Shown: piece by piece, positions 7,870 to 16,959 of the stretch
Position numbering within the stretch: position 1 is the stretch's first letter
Layout of the letters: each line of letters starts with the position of its first letter
Origin: Planctomycetota bacterium
GTDB taxonomy: Bacteria; Planctomycetota; UBA1135; GCA-002686595
DNA: 57,140 nucleotides
Direction: 5' to 3'
Assembly: GCA_002686265.1 (NCBI GenBank)
Contig: NZBA01000048.1
Span: 1-57,140 of the forward strand
Translations under genes and position numbers: made by a program
Notes under the pieces: model-generated
Database searches by the model: none
What the model was told of the DNA's origin: nothing
What the model saw: the letters and a program-made list of their open reading frames with translations, nothing else

Positions 7870-9558
7870 ATGGGTTCGCGAAACGCAATCACCATTCTCG
7901 TCCTGCTCGGCTGCGCGGCGGAGGAGGCCCCGTTCCAGCAGGACATCCTCCTCGCCGACGGCGTGGCGAGGCAGGTCGGGGCCGAGCTCCAGGCCAAGCT
8001 GCTCGAACCCGTCGTGGCAGGGAAGCTCGACGTCGCCGTCACGGCCCTCACACGAGACTTCGAGGGCAGCTTCCCACGGCGTGGCGGAGGCCGCGAAGTG
8101 GCGAACGACGGACTCGACCTTCGGGTCTACACCGAACACGACGCCGAGGCGGTGGACCGCTCGGGCTTGGTGGAGGTGCTCGCCGAACACGCCGAAGGCT
8201 GGGCCAGCGGAGATCGCCTGAGCTTCGACACCGACCGCTTCTTCCTCGACCTCGCCGGAGAACACGCCCACGGAAGAGCCAGCGTTCGCCTGGGCGGCAC
8301 GCGTCTGGATGGAGGACGGGCGGATCTGCGCGTGGAGTGCGAGGTCGAGCTGGTGCGCGACGAGGAGTACGGCTGGCGCATCGCACTCCTCCATGCCCAC
8401 GAAGGGGCGCGGGCCGAGGGCGGGGTGCCGCCCTTCGTGGAGGTCTCCGGCGCCTTGGGGTTCACCTTCAACGAGAGCGCCCGGAACCGCTCGATGATCC
8501 AGGAGGCCATCGACGAGCACCGCACCCTGGCTCTCGGCGGCCTCACCGCTCTCGACTGGAACCGCGACGGCTTCTGGGACCTGATCGCCACACGCCAGAC
8601 CCAGGAGAGCGTCCTCTTCCTCAACGACGGCCACGGCGGCTTCGTGCGCGGAGACCTGCCCATCGACGCGCCGCTGGAGTGCTCGAATTTCCTGCTCTGG
8701 TTCGATCTCGACGGCGACGGCCTCGAGGAGCTGGTCGGCACGACCCCCCTGGAATACGAGGGCGACCACGCACGGCTGGGGCTGTGGACGCGGCGCGCGG
8801 GCCACTGGACTCGCGTGGAGGGGGCGCTGGAGTTCCCCAATCCTGTCGGCCTGCGCCACATCGCGATCCCGACCCTGGTGCCCTTCGACGCCGACGGCGA
8901 CGGGCTCGTCGACCTGTTCGCGGGAGCCTACGGCGACGCCAACTCGCGCGGCGACGACTTCAACACCGTGCTGGCCCTAGACGGCGGGGACAATCACCTG
9001 TTCGTCAACCACGGCGATCTGCGATTCAGCGAGGAGTCCTCCACGCGCGGCCTGAGCGGAACCCAGTACACATTCGTCGCCCAGCCGTTCGACTTCGACG
9101 CCGACGGTGATCTCGACCTGTTCGAGGGCAACGACTTCGGACCCAACGTGCTGTGGGAGAACGACGGCGACGGCCACTTCCGCGCGGACCGAGCCTCGGT
9201 CCTTTCGGGTGAATCCGCCTACACCATGGGCGCCACCCTCGCGGATCCCGACAACACCGGAGAGTGGAGCCTGTACATCTCGAACATGTTCTCCGAGGCG
9301 GGGAACCGGATCGCCTCCCTGGCGGCCGGGCTGAGCGACGACATGCGCACACGCATGTTGATCATCGCCAACGGCAACATGCTCTACACCCGAGGCTCCG
9401 ACGGCGAGTGGACCGAACAGGCCCGCGAGCTCCACTGCAACAACGGCGAATGGGCGTGGGGGACGAACTACTGCGACCTCGACAACGATGGAGACAAGGA
9501 CCTGATCGTCACCAACGGCTTCACCTCCCACTCCCAGCGCGAGCTCCCCGATTGGTGA
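7870..9558 (+). CDS. FG-GAP/VCBS repeat lipoprotein, N-terminal segment ending at an in-frame TGA
   Basis: 562 aa. The start at 7870 gives a lipoprotein signal peptide (MGSRNAITILVLLGCAAEEA; lipobox LLGC). Residues 20-190 are an alpha/beta domain; residues 200-560 hold FG-GAP/VCBS calcium-binding repeats (DWNRDGFWDL, DLDGDGLEEL, DADGDGLVDL, DFDADGDLDL, DLDNDGDKDL). It stops at TGA 9556-9558, but the same frame continues without further stop to 11160 and the continuation completes the expected family architecture: DLDNDGDKDLIVTNGF before the stop and WWRQVAADAGF just after it, where homologues run continuously (WRQVV). It is therefore the front half of one 1,096-aa gene, either broken by a nonsense codon or recoded; see the finding on 9556-9585. 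Confidence 0.75.
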   Translation: MGSRNAITILVLLGCAAEEAPFQQDILLADGVARQVGAELQAKLLEPVVAGKLDVAVTALTRDFEGSFPRRGGGREVANDGLDLRVYTEHDAEAVDRSGLVEVLAEHAEGWASGDRLSFDTDRFFLDLAGEHAHGRASVRLGGTRLDGGRADLRVECEVELVRDEEYGWRIALLHAHEGARAEGGVPPFVEVSGALGFTFNESARNRSMIQEAIDEHRTLALGGLTALDWNRDGFWDLIATRQTQESVLFLNDGHGGFVRGDLPIDAPLECSNFLLWFDLDGDGLEELVGTTPLEYEGDHARLGLWTRRAGHWTRVEGALEFPNPVGLRHIAIPTLVPFDADGDGLVDLFAGAYGDANSRGDDFNTVLALDGGDNHLFVNHGDLRFSEESSTRGLSGTQYTFVAQPFDFDADGDLDLFEGNDFGPNVLWENDGDGHFRADRASVLSGESAYTMGATLADPDNTGEWSLYISNMFSEAGNRIASLAAGLSDDMRTRMLIIANGNMLYTRGSDGEWTEQARELHCNNGEWAWGTNYCDLDNDGDKDLIVTNGFTSHSQRELPDW

Positions 9559-9568
9559 ACTTGCTGGT

Positions 9569-9585
9569 GGCGGCAGGTTGCCGCC
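9569..9585 (+). other. Perfect 7-bp stem-loop just after an in-frame TGA (SECIS-like candidate)
   Basis: GGCGGCA, loop GGT, TGCCGCC. The loop begins 17 nt after the TGA at 9556-9558. The E. coli fdhF selenocysteine insertion element also has an apical GCA-GGUC-UGC, about 18 nt after its UGA. The bulged U of the E. coli element is not evident. It could also be chance in G+C-rich coding DNA. Confidence 0.35.
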
Positions 9586-9597
9586 GACGCAGGGTTC

Positions 9598-11160
9598 TTG
9601 GAGCGAGGCGAGGCGACGCAGGATGTGAACGCGGATGTCGACATCGAGGGGTCGTTCAGCGGCTACCAGCGCGATCGCGTCTTCTACAATCCCGACGGGG
9701 CTGGCGAGCGACGCTTCTTCGAGGCGGGCTGGCTGTTCGGACTCGACGGTGAGCACGACGGCCGCTGCACCGTGCCGGTGGACGTGGACGGCGACGGCGA
9801 CTTGGACTTGGCGCTCCTGTCCCTCCAGGGTCTGCGTTTCTTCGAGAACCGCGCCGCACCCGCGCACTTCGCGCGCCTGCGGCTGCACAGCGGGCCCTCG
9901 ACGGCCGGTGCACTAGGGGCGATCGTGCGCCTGACCGCGGGTGGCGTTACGCGCAGTGACCACGCCAAGGTGCTCGACGGCTTCCAGAGCCAAGTGCCCA
10001 CCGATCTGCACTTCGGGCTCGGGGAGCTGGAGGCCGTCGAGCGCGTGCGCGTCGAGTGGCCCTCGGGAGCGGTCGAGCTCTGGGAGGACCTGCCCGTAGA
10101 TCGTCTGATCGTGCTCACCGAGGGCCAGGCTTCGGCGCGAGTGGAGCGGCTACCGCGCTGGCCGGTCGCGACGCGGGCGCGCCGGGAGGCGCCGGCGGCG
10201 TCCGCCCTGGATGTCCTCGGTCTCACTGACGACGGCTCCTCCGCGCGCGTCGTGCACTGGGTTGCACCGCCGCCGGCGGGTGACCAGCCGAGCGTGTCAG
10301 CAGACCTCGCGGACCTCGCCGCGGACTTTCCCGAGGTGCGCTGGACCCTCGTGCTCCCCTCCGGTGCCGACACCGACACCCTCGAGCGCGCCCGGCAAGC
10401 CGCGCCCGAGAGGTTCTCCTGGGTCGTCGCCGACAACGAGACGGTCGCCCGGACCTTCGGGCGCGGGGAGACCCCCATCCGGCCCGCGACCTTCGTCTTC
10501 CGCGCCGCGAGCCTGCGGCGCGCCTTCCACCGCCCGACGCAGCCGGGGGAGCTCGCGCCGCTGCTCGAGTCCCTGCGCGACGAGGCCCCCTACCCCGAGC
10601 TGTTGGTCTGGACGGCCCGCCGCCGGCTGGAAGCCGATCTCTTCGAGGAGGCGCTCGGGCTCTTCGGGGAAGCGGCCGTACTCGACCCGTCCCTGGCGAC
10701 CGCCCACGAGGGCGCCGGGCGCTGTCTGCTCGGTCTGGGCCGCAACGAGGAGGCGGAGGCGGCCTATCTCCTGGCGATCGGCGCCGACGGTGACTACGCG
10801 CCGGGACACGTCAACCTGGGTATCGTCCGCTCCCAGGCCGGGCGCTTCGACGAGGCCCTCGCTCCCCTGCGCGAGGCTCTGCGCATCCAAGGCGAGTACG
10901 CGCCCACCCTGCTGGCCTTCGGCGAGGCCCTGGTCCACGCGGGACTGCCCACCGAAGCGCTCGACGCCTTCCAACGCGCGGCGCGAAGCGAGCCGTCGAA
11001 CGCCGCGGCGCCCCTGCTCGCCGGCAAGTTACTCGGCCAGCTCGGGCGCTACGAGGAGGCGCGCGAGAGCCTGCAGCGCGCCGTCGAGCTCGGCCCTGAC
11101 GATGAGGAGGCGCGGCGCGCCCTGGAGCTCTCGACGCGGCTGGTGGCGGGCGATGGCTGA
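9598..11160 (+). CDS. ASPIC/UnbV, redoxin-like and TPR segment (C-terminal half of the 7870 gene)
   Basis: Same frame as 7870-9558. TTG 9598 is the first plausible independent start, but no ribosome-binding site or signal peptide is seen, so this is probably the second half of the interrupted gene. It contains a last VCBS repeat (DVDGDGDLDLALL), ASPIC/UnbV (residues about 85-185: GALGAIVRLTAGG ... VRVEWPSGAVELWEDLP), a thioredoxin/redoxin-like domain (about 205-330, ending RPATFVFR) whose WCxxC position reads HWVAPPPAGDQ, hence no redox cysteines, and four TPR repeats (about 335-510). The stop overlaps the start of the next gene by 8 nt (ATGGCTGA), so the two are co-translated. This family is secreted or surface-exposed and its function is unknown. 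Confidence 0.65.
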   Translation: MERGEATQDVNADVDIEGSFSGYQRDRVFYNPDGAGERRFFEAGWLFGLDGEHDGRCTVPVDVDGDGDLDLALLSLQGLRFFENRAAPAHFARLRLHSGPSTAGALGAIVRLTAGGVTRSDHAKVLDGFQSQVPTDLHFGLGELEAVERVRVEWPSGAVELWEDLPVDRLIVLTEGQASARVERLPRWPVATRARREAPAASALDVLGLTDDGSSARVVHWVAPPPAGDQPSVSADLADLAADFPEVRWTLVLPSGADTDTLERARQAAPERFSWVVADNETVARTFGRGETPIRPATFVFRAASLRRAFHRPTQPGELAPLLESLRDEAPYPELLVWTARRRLEADLFEEALGLFGEAAVLDPSLATAHEGAGRCLLGLGRNEEAEAAYLLAIGADGDYAPGHVNLGIVRSQAGRFDEALAPLREALRIQGEYAPTLLAFGEALVHAGLPTEALDAFQRAARSEPSNAAAPLLAGKLLGQLGRYEEARESLQRAVELGPDDEEARRALELSTRLVAGDG

Positions 11161-13375
11161 GCGCGGTGTCGCGGCAACGCTCGCCGCCCTCGCGGCGGCC
11201 TGCGGCGGTGGCTCCCCCGATGCCGACCTGGAGGCGGCCCCCGACCGCGAGGGGCACCTGCGCATGGTCGCGCTGCTCGAGGAAGTGGCGGCGCGCGCGC
11301 CCTCGGAGAACTCCTACCTCGGCGACCGCGCCCTGCGGCACTCGCTGAGCGTCCTGGAGAGCCTGCCTTCCGACGCGCCCGGCGGCCTGCGCGCTCACCA
11401 GCTCTTCATGGTAGGCGCCTGGGAGCTGCGCGCCGGCCGCTTCGAGGAGGCCCTCGCCCACCTTGAGGCCGCCGAGGGCGCCCTTGAGGGTCTCTCGGCC
11501 CAAGCCCGCCCGCCGAGCGCCGAGCAGCTCGACTACGTCCTCGGCGTCTGCCACCTGCGGATCGGGGAGACCGCCAACTGCGTTGACCGCCACACACCGC
11601 GGAGCTGCATCCTTCCGATCGAGGGTGACGCGGTCCACGTGGATCAGCGCGGCTCCCGGCGGGCGATCCCCTACCTGGAGAGGGTGCTCGCCGAGCGCGG
11701 GGAGGGTGATCCGCTTCAGCTCGGGGCGCGCTGGCTGCTCAATGTCGCTTACATGACCCTAGGCGAGCACCCCGAGAGCGTCCCGCCCGAGCACCTCATT
11801 CCGCGCGCTGTGTTCGCCGGACAGGGCGAGTTTCCGCGCTTCACCGACATCGCCGGCGAGCTGGGCCTGGACAGCTTCGACTTGTGCGGGAGCGTCGTGA
11901 TCGAGGACTTCGACGGCGACGGCCTGCTCGATCTGATCCACTCGACCTGGGACCCCAACCACCCGCTGCACTTCCGCCACAGCGAAGGCGACGGGACCTT
12001 CACCGAGCGCGACGCCTTCGGCGGGATCACCGGCGGGCTCAACATGGTCCACGCCGATTACGACAACGACGGGGACGTCGACGTTCTCGTGTTGCGCGGC
12101 GCGTGGCTGATCGGAGACTCCGGCCGCATTCCAAACTCGCTCCTGGCAAACGACGGCGGGGGGAACTTCACGGACGTGACCTTCCGCGCCGGCTTGGGAG
12201 CGGCCCACTACCCCTCCCAGACCGCGGCCTGGGCGGACTACGACAACGACGGCGATCTCGACCTCTTCGTGGGAAGCGAGGCCGTCCCCTCGCGCCCGTT
12301 TCCCTGTCAGCTGTTCCAGAACCAGGGCGACGGGACCTTCGTCGACGTCGCCGCCCAGGCGGGCGTCGGAAACGGCGGCTACACCAAGGGCTCGACCTGG
12401 GGCGACTACGACGGCGACCGCTTCCCCGACCTGTACGTTTCGAACCTCGGCGGCGAGAACAGGCTCTACCACAACGACGGCGACGGCACCTTCAGCGACG
12501 TCGCTGTCGTCCTGGGCACGGACTTGCCGCGGGCGAGCTTCCCGGTGTGGTTCTGGGACTACGACAACGACGGCGCGCTCGACCTGTACGTGACCAGTTA
12601 CGTGGAGAACACCGCGCTCGGCCGCCTCGCGCCGGTCGTGGCGAGCTACCTCGGCCTTCCCCACGACGCGGAGTCGCCGCGTTTGTACCGCGGAGACGGC
12701 GCCGGCGGCTTCGAAGACGTGGCCGCGGAGCAGGGCCTGGCGGGAATGTCGCTCCCGATGGGCTCGAACTTCGGCGACCTCGACAACGACGGCTACCTCG
12801 ACTTCTACCTCGGCACCGGGTACCCGTTCTTCGACGGGCTGACGCCCAACGTCATGTACCACAACCGCCGCGGCGAGGGCTTCGTGGACGTCAGCGTCGC
12901 GGGCGGGTTCTCCCACGTGCAGAAGGGGCACGGCGTTGCCTTCGCCGACCTCGACAACGACGGCGATCAGGACGTCTTCGAGCAGATGGGCGGCGCCTTC
13001 CGCGGGGATGATTTCGGCAACCTGCTGTTCGAGAATCCCGGCTTCAACCAGCACTGGCTGAAGCTCTCGCTCGTCGGTGTGCGCTCCAACCGCTCGGCGA
13101 TCGGGGCGCGGATTCGTGCCGAGCTCGTCGAGGCGGGAGTGTCGCGCGCGGTCTATCGGCACGTGAACGGCGGCGGGAGCTTCGGCGGTAATCCGCTCAC
13201 GCAGCACATCGGGATCGGGACCGCCGAGCGCGTGCGCGCCCTCGAGGTCTACTGGCCGACCAGCGACACGCTCCAGCGCTTCGAGGACGTGGCGGGAGAC
13301 CGGCACCTGCGCATCGTCGAAGGCGAGGACTCGTTCACGGTCGTCGAGGAGATCCGCTTCGAGTTCGCACGCTAG
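11153..13375 (+). CDS. FG-GAP/VCBS + ASPIC/UnbV lipoprotein (CRTAC1-like)
   Basis: 740 aa. Start ATG 11153 lies inside the end of the previous gene (8-nt overlap). A lipoprotein signal (TLAALAAACGG) is followed by TPR-like helices (residues 60-215) including the family hallmark CHLRIGETANCVDRHTPRSC, then ILPIEG. Residues 240-600 carry FG-GAP/VCBS repeats with Ca-binding D-x-D-x-D-G motifs (DFDGDGLLDL, DYDNDGDVDV, DYDNDGDLDLF, DYDGDRFPDL, DYDNDGALDL, DLDNDGYLDF, DLDNDGDQDV). Residues 640-720 are ASPIC/UnbV (SAIGARIRAEL ... LEVYWPTSDTLQRFEDV). It is a paralogue and operon partner of 7870-11160. These are extracellular beta-propeller proteins of unknown function. Confidence 0.85.
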   Translation: MAERGVAATLAALAAACGGGSPDADLEAAPDREGHLRMVALLEEVAARAPSENSYLGDRALRHSLSVLESLPSDAPGGLRAHQLFMVGAWELRAGRFEEALAHLEAAEGALEGLSAQARPPSAEQLDYVLGVCHLRIGETANCVDRHTPRSCILPIEGDAVHVDQRGSRRAIPYLERVLAERGEGDPLQLGARWLLNVAYMTLGEHPESVPPEHLIPRAVFAGQGEFPRFTDIAGELGLDSFDLCGSVVIEDFDGDGLLDLIHSTWDPNHPLHFRHSEGDGTFTERDAFGGITGGLNMVHADYDNDGDVDVLVLRGAWLIGDSGRIPNSLLANDGGGNFTDVTFRAGLGAAHYPSQTAAWADYDNDGDLDLFVGSEAVPSRPFPCQLFQNQGDGTFVDVAAQAGVGNGGYTKGSTWGDYDGDRFPDLYVSNLGGENRLYHNDGDGTFSDVAVVLGTDLPRASFPVWFWDYDNDGALDLYVTSYVENTALGRLAPVVASYLGLPHDAESPRLYRGDGAGGFEDVAAEQGLAGMSLPMGSNFGDLDNDGYLDFYLGTGYPFFDGLTPNVMYHNRRGEGFVDVSVAGGFSHVQKGHGVAFADLDNDGDQDVFEQMGGAFRGDDFGNLLFENPGFNQHWLKLSLVGVRSNRSAIGARIRAELVEAGVSRAVYRHVNGGGSFGGNPLTQHIGIGTAERVRALEVYWPTSDTLQRFEDVAGDRHLRIVEGEDSFTVVEEIRFEFAR

Positions 13376-13393
13376 GCGGCGAGCGGTGAGGAC

Positions 13394-13413
13394 CGCGGCG
13401 CCCGGGGGCCGCG
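13394..13413. terminator. Hairpin between convergent genes
   Basis: CGCGGC, 8-nt loop, GCCGCG lies in the 43-nt gap between the convergent stops at 13375 and 13419. There is no U-tract. Its position suggests a bidirectional terminator or transcription barrier. Confidence 0.35.
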
Positions 13414-13418
13414 CCGAG

Positions 13419-15224
13419 TCACTTTTCGACCAGGAAGCTCCCGATGGCGAGGGCGTCGAGGCCGCAGGAGTAGAAGCTGCGCAGGGCCTCGGCTGGCGTA
13501 CAGACGATGGGCTCGCCGCTCACGTTGAAGGAGGTGTTGATCAGAAACGGCGTGCCCGTCTCGCCCTCGAAGCGGCGCAGGAGGGCGTGGTAGCGCGGGT
13601 GGACCTCCTCGCGGACGACCTGCGGGCGCGTCGTTCCGTCGGCGTGGCGGCACTGCTCCATCGCCGCAAGGCTCTGTTCGCGCACCGGCAGAGCGACGGT
13701 CATGAAGTCGGCGTTGGTGGCGCCGCCGACGAGCTCGTCCTCGTGGCCGGAGAGGATCGAAGGACAGAAGGGGCGCCAGATCTCGCGTGCCTTGACCTCG
13801 CGATTCAGGCGCTCGCTCGCGTCCGTTCGGCGCGGATCGGCCAGAATCGAGCGTGCCCCCAAGGCTCGGGGGCCGAGCTCCATGCGACCCTGGAACCAGC
13901 CGACGGCTTCCCCTCGAGCTAGGCGCGTCACCGTCGCCTCGACAATGTCCGGCGGCTCGCTGAAGGGGACCTTGCTGAATCGCAGGACATCGCGAACCGC
14001 GCCGTCGGAGAACTCCGGTCCGAGATGAGCGTTGGTGAGGGCGCGCTTGATGCGGTCACCGCCCCGGTGTGCGACGACCATCGCCGCGCCGATCGATGAG
14101 CCTGCATCGTTGCTGGCGGGAAAGGCGAAGACGCGCTCGACGCCATTCAGGCCGAGCAGGCTGCCGTTCATCTTGCAGTTCAGGGCGACGCCGCCGGCGA
14201 GGCAGATGTTGGGGGTCGGGTGCTCGCGAAGGGCGCTGCGGGCGAGGTCGCCGACCACTTCCTCGAGCCGCCGCTGGACACCCCAGGCGAGGTCCACATA
14301 GGCCGGCTGGAGGAGCCGCCCGTGGTCGGCGGCGTGCATCGGTCCCAGGGGCCTCAGGGAGGAGTCGTAGCCGGTAATGAACTCCACCAGCTTGTCGGTG
14401 AAGCGCTCGGCATGGGAATGGCTGCCGAAGCGCGTGAAGGTGGGGTCTACCGTGTAGGAGTCGCCGTCGGTCGAGAGGAGATTGCGCAGGCGCTCGGGCC
14501 AGGGGTTGTCGGCGGCACGGGCGTGCCCGAGGCCGGCGAGGGCCATCAGCTTTCCCTCGTGTCGGTAGGGGAGAAAACCCATGTAGGCCGTGAACGCGGC
14601 GTAGTACCAGCCCAAGGAGTGGGGGATGGGCGTCGTCGAGAGGCCCCGCAGGTCGTCGCCTTCGCCGTGGGTGATCTGTGTACAGGTGTCCTCGCCGGAG
14701 CCGTCCAGGGTCAAGACGAGCGCTTCGTCGAAGGGGCTCGTGTAGTAGGCGCTGTAGGCGTGGCTGAGATGGTGTGGAACGAACTCGATTGGCGGCAGTT
14801 CGCCGCGGTAGCCGGTCGCGCGCAGGGCGAGGCGGATCTCCTCGAGCAGGCGCCGAGGCGTGAACTTGAGGAGGTTCAGCAGGACGGACAGAGCGTTGGC
14901 GTTCTTCGCCTTTCCGCGCCGTTGGCTCTTCGCGCCGCTAGGAGCTCCCACCTTCCCGCGGTACTTGAGGAACTGGCGCCCGATCGTACCCAGCATTCGG
15001 TAGGGGTACTTGCTCGCGTCCCATGCGAATGCGATCCGGTCGACATCGCCGAGGTTGATACCCGCCTGTACGAGGCACGAGACCGCCGCACGGCCGGGGA
15101 ACACCCCGTGCGACCCCTTGAGGCGCGTGAAGCGCTCCTCCTCGCCGAAGGCGACGAGCTCCCCGTCGCGCAGGAGGCAGGCGCCGGGGTTCATGCCGAA
15201 GGCGAAGATGCCCAGAACGATCAT
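13419..15224 (-). CDS. Carbamoyltransferase, NodU/CmcH/TobZ family
   Basis: 601 aa. The start at 15224 (MIVLGIFAFGMNPGACLLRD) is chosen because it begins directly with the family N-terminus; the frame is open a further 48 codons. The N-terminal Kae1/YrdC-related half contains LVAFGEEERFTRLKG, HHLSHAYSAYY and LTLDGSGED; the C-terminal half contains LAGGVALNCKMNG, WFQGRMELGPRALGARSI, FCPSIL and TPFLINTSFNVSGEPIV, all hallmark blocks. Family members use carbamoyl phosphate and ATP to O-carbamoylate sugars, Nod factors or antibiotics. It is divergent (121 nt) from two B12-radical SAM genes and near GT4 and SGNH genes, suggesting that a surface glycan or secreted metabolite is decorated. Acceptor unknown. 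Confidence 0.92.
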   Translation of the reverse strand: MIVLGIFAFGMNPGACLLRDGELVAFGEEERFTRLKGSHGVFPGRAAVSCLVQAGINLGDVDRIAFAWDASKYPYRMLGTIGRQFLKYRGKVGAPSGAKSQRRGKAKNANALSVLLNLLKFTPRRLLEEIRLALRATGYRGELPPIEFVPHHLSHAYSAYYTSPFDEALVLTLDGSGEDTCTQITHGEGDDLRGLSTTPIPHSLGWYYAAFTAYMGFLPYRHEGKLMALAGLGHARAADNPWPERLRNLLSTDGDSYTVDPTFTRFGSHSHAERFTDKLVEFITGYDSSLRPLGPMHAADHGRLLQPAYVDLAWGVQRRLEEVVGDLARSALREHPTPNICLAGGVALNCKMNGSLLGLNGVERVFAFPASNDAGSSIGAAMVVAHRGGDRIKRALTNAHLGPEFSDGAVRDVLRFSKVPFSEPPDIVEATVTRLARGEAVGWFQGRMELGPRALGARSILADPRRTDASERLNREVKAREIWRPFCPSILSGHEDELVGGATNADFMTVALPVREQSLAAMEQCRHADGTTRPQVVREEVHPRYHALLRRFEGETGTPFLINTSFNVSGEPIVCTPAEALRSFYSCGLDALAIGSFLVEK

Positions 15225-15345
15225 CGAGTGGTGCGCGGCTGGAGGCGCCGGCATGGAGGCCGGCGACGGGGAACGCAGGGTACATGGTACAAGTAGGGAT
15301 CCCCGCTCGGATACCCGAGCGGACGCCGGTTCGGAACCGGAGAGC

Positions 15346-16959
15346 ATGATCCGAGAACGCAAGCGCATCGTTCTGTACTACCCGCGGCAGACCGATGAAC
15401 GCAGCGGGACCTCGCCGGGCATGGACCTGCTCCCCGTTGCGCTCTTGAGCATCGCCGCCTGGCCGGTGCGGGACGGTTACGAGGTCGTGATCGTGGACGG
15501 GAACCTGTACTCCGCCGACGAGGCGCACCGCCGGGTCGTCGAGGCCTGCGAGGGCGCGCTCCTCTACGGAACGAGCGGCATCCTCGGCCATCAGGTGGCG
15601 GACGGCCTGCACTGCACGCGCCGCGTCAAGGCACGCCATCCCGATCTCCCGGCCGTCATCGGCGGTTGGTTCGCCTCGGTGATGCCCGAGCTCCAGCTCG
15701 CCACGGGCCTGTACGACGCCGTGTGCCTCGGCCAGGGCGAGATCACCTTCCGGGAGCTCGTGCAGGCGGTCGACGCGGGGACTCCGCTCGATGGCGTGGG
15801 AGGCCTCGCGCTGGTGCGCGACGGGCACCTCGTGCGGACCCCTCCGCGCGCCGTCGTGGGCTGGGGCGAGCTCCTGAACTGCCCCTGGGAGATCCTCGAC
15901 ATCGAGCCCTACCGTGCCGTCCAGCTCGCAGGGCGCCCGACTGGAGAGGTCGAGCGCATGCCGGCGCCCCCCGGTTTCGCCGAGAGACCGTTCTTCGGCA
16001 TCAGCTACTTCTCCAGCTTCGGCTGCCCCGAGCCCTGCGGGTTCTGCTGCTCGCCGGAGGTCTCCAACCTGCGCTGGAAGGCCATGCCGGCCGACCGCAT
16101 GGTCGACGACCTGTGCGAGCTCCATGCACGCTGGGGGTTCGACACCGTGCGCTTCTACGACGCGAACTGGGGCGTCCACGAGAAGCGGTCGCGGGAGTTC
16201 AGCGAGGGCATGATTGCCCAGGACGCCCACTTCTGGTGGTACATGACCATGCAGTCGGGGTCTGTCGTCCGTTACGAGGAGGCGACGATCGACGCGATGC
16301 GCGAGGCGGGCCTCTACGTGACGTTGCTCGGCGCGGAGACCGGCGACGACCGGATGATGGCCGAGATCGGCAAGCACACCGGAGCGACCGACAACCTCGA
16401 AGCTGCGGCCGCCATGGACCGCCGGGGAGTGTGCACCTGGATGACCTACATCATCGGCTTCCCCGGTGAGAGCGAGGCGTCGATGATGGCGACCCTGGAC
16501 GAGGCGCGGCGGATCGCGGCCCGCTCGCCGCTGGCGCGCTGCAACGCCTGGCCCTTCCGGCCGATTCCGGGCACGGCCATGTACGCCCCCGCGATCCGTC
16601 TCGGCTACGAGCCGCCCACATCCCTCGAGGGCTGGGCGGCGGACGGTATCTACCACCTGCGGGAGCCTTGGCCGGGACAGATCCCGCGGCGCGTGGCGCG
16701 CCGCCGCAAGCTCTACGAGCACTACTCGCACCTGGCCCTGGGCCTGGCGCGCGAGCGCGTTGGCGTCTGGGAGCGCCGCGCGCGGCGGCGCATCGCCTGC
16801 GGTGACTACCGCTTCGGCTCCGTCGAGGCCAAGGCCTTCGACATCTACGATCGTATCGGCCGTCGGTTCAGCGGCACGGGTGCGCGCCGGGACCGGCGCG
16901 GCTATCAGACGAGCGTGTTGTCCGGGCGGGACTCGTCGCCGGGAGCCGAGTCGCGATGA
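15346..16959 (+). CDS. B12-binding radical SAM protein (tandem copy 1)
   Basis: 537 aa from ATG 15346; the frame is open earlier but upstream residues are antisense to the carbamoyltransferase. N-terminal cobalamin-binding Rossmann domain (residues 1-190: YEVVIVDGNLYSADEAHRR, YGTSGILGHQ, VIGGWFASVMPE, CLGQGEITFRELV). The radical SAM core follows (about 215-430) with the 4Fe-4S motif CPEPCGFC (CX3CX2C), then LLGAETGDDRMM and YIIGFPGESE. The C-terminus is a basic helical domain ending near GYQTSVL. Class B enzymes of this architecture typically methylate or rearrange unactivated carbons; substrate unknown. Its stop overlaps the next start by 4 nt (ATGA), so the two are translationally coupled. 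Confidence 0.9.
   Translation: MIRERKRIVLYYPRQTDERSGTSPGMDLLPVALLSIAAWPVRDGYEVVIVDGNLYSADEAHRRVVEACEGALLYGTSGILGHQVADGLHCTRRVKARHPDLPAVIGGWFASVMPELQLATGLYDAVCLGQGEITFRELVQAVDAGTPLDGVGGLALVRDGHLVRTPPRAVVGWGELLNCPWEILDIEPYRAVQLAGRPTGEVERMPAPPGFAERPFFGISYFSSFGCPEPCGFCCSPEVSNLRWKAMPADRMVDDLCELHARWGFDTVRFYDANWGVHEKRSREFSEGMIAQDAHFWWYMTMQSGSVVRYEEATIDAMREAGLYVTLLGAETGDDRMMAEIGKHTGATDNLEAAAAMDRRGVCTWMTYIIGFPGESEASMMATLDEARRIAARSPLARCNAWPFRPIPGTAMYAPAIRLGYEPPTSLEGWAADGIYHLREPWPGQIPRRVARRRKLYEHYSHLALGLARERVGVWERRARRRIACGDYRFGSVEAKAFDIYDRIGRRFSGTGARRDRRGYQTSVLSGRDSSPGAESR

Noticed and set aside
11759..13306. 515-codon minus-strand frame opposite the second FG-GAP gene
   Set aside because: Repetitive Val/Glu/Ala strings mirror the D-x-D-x-D-G repeats of the real gene.
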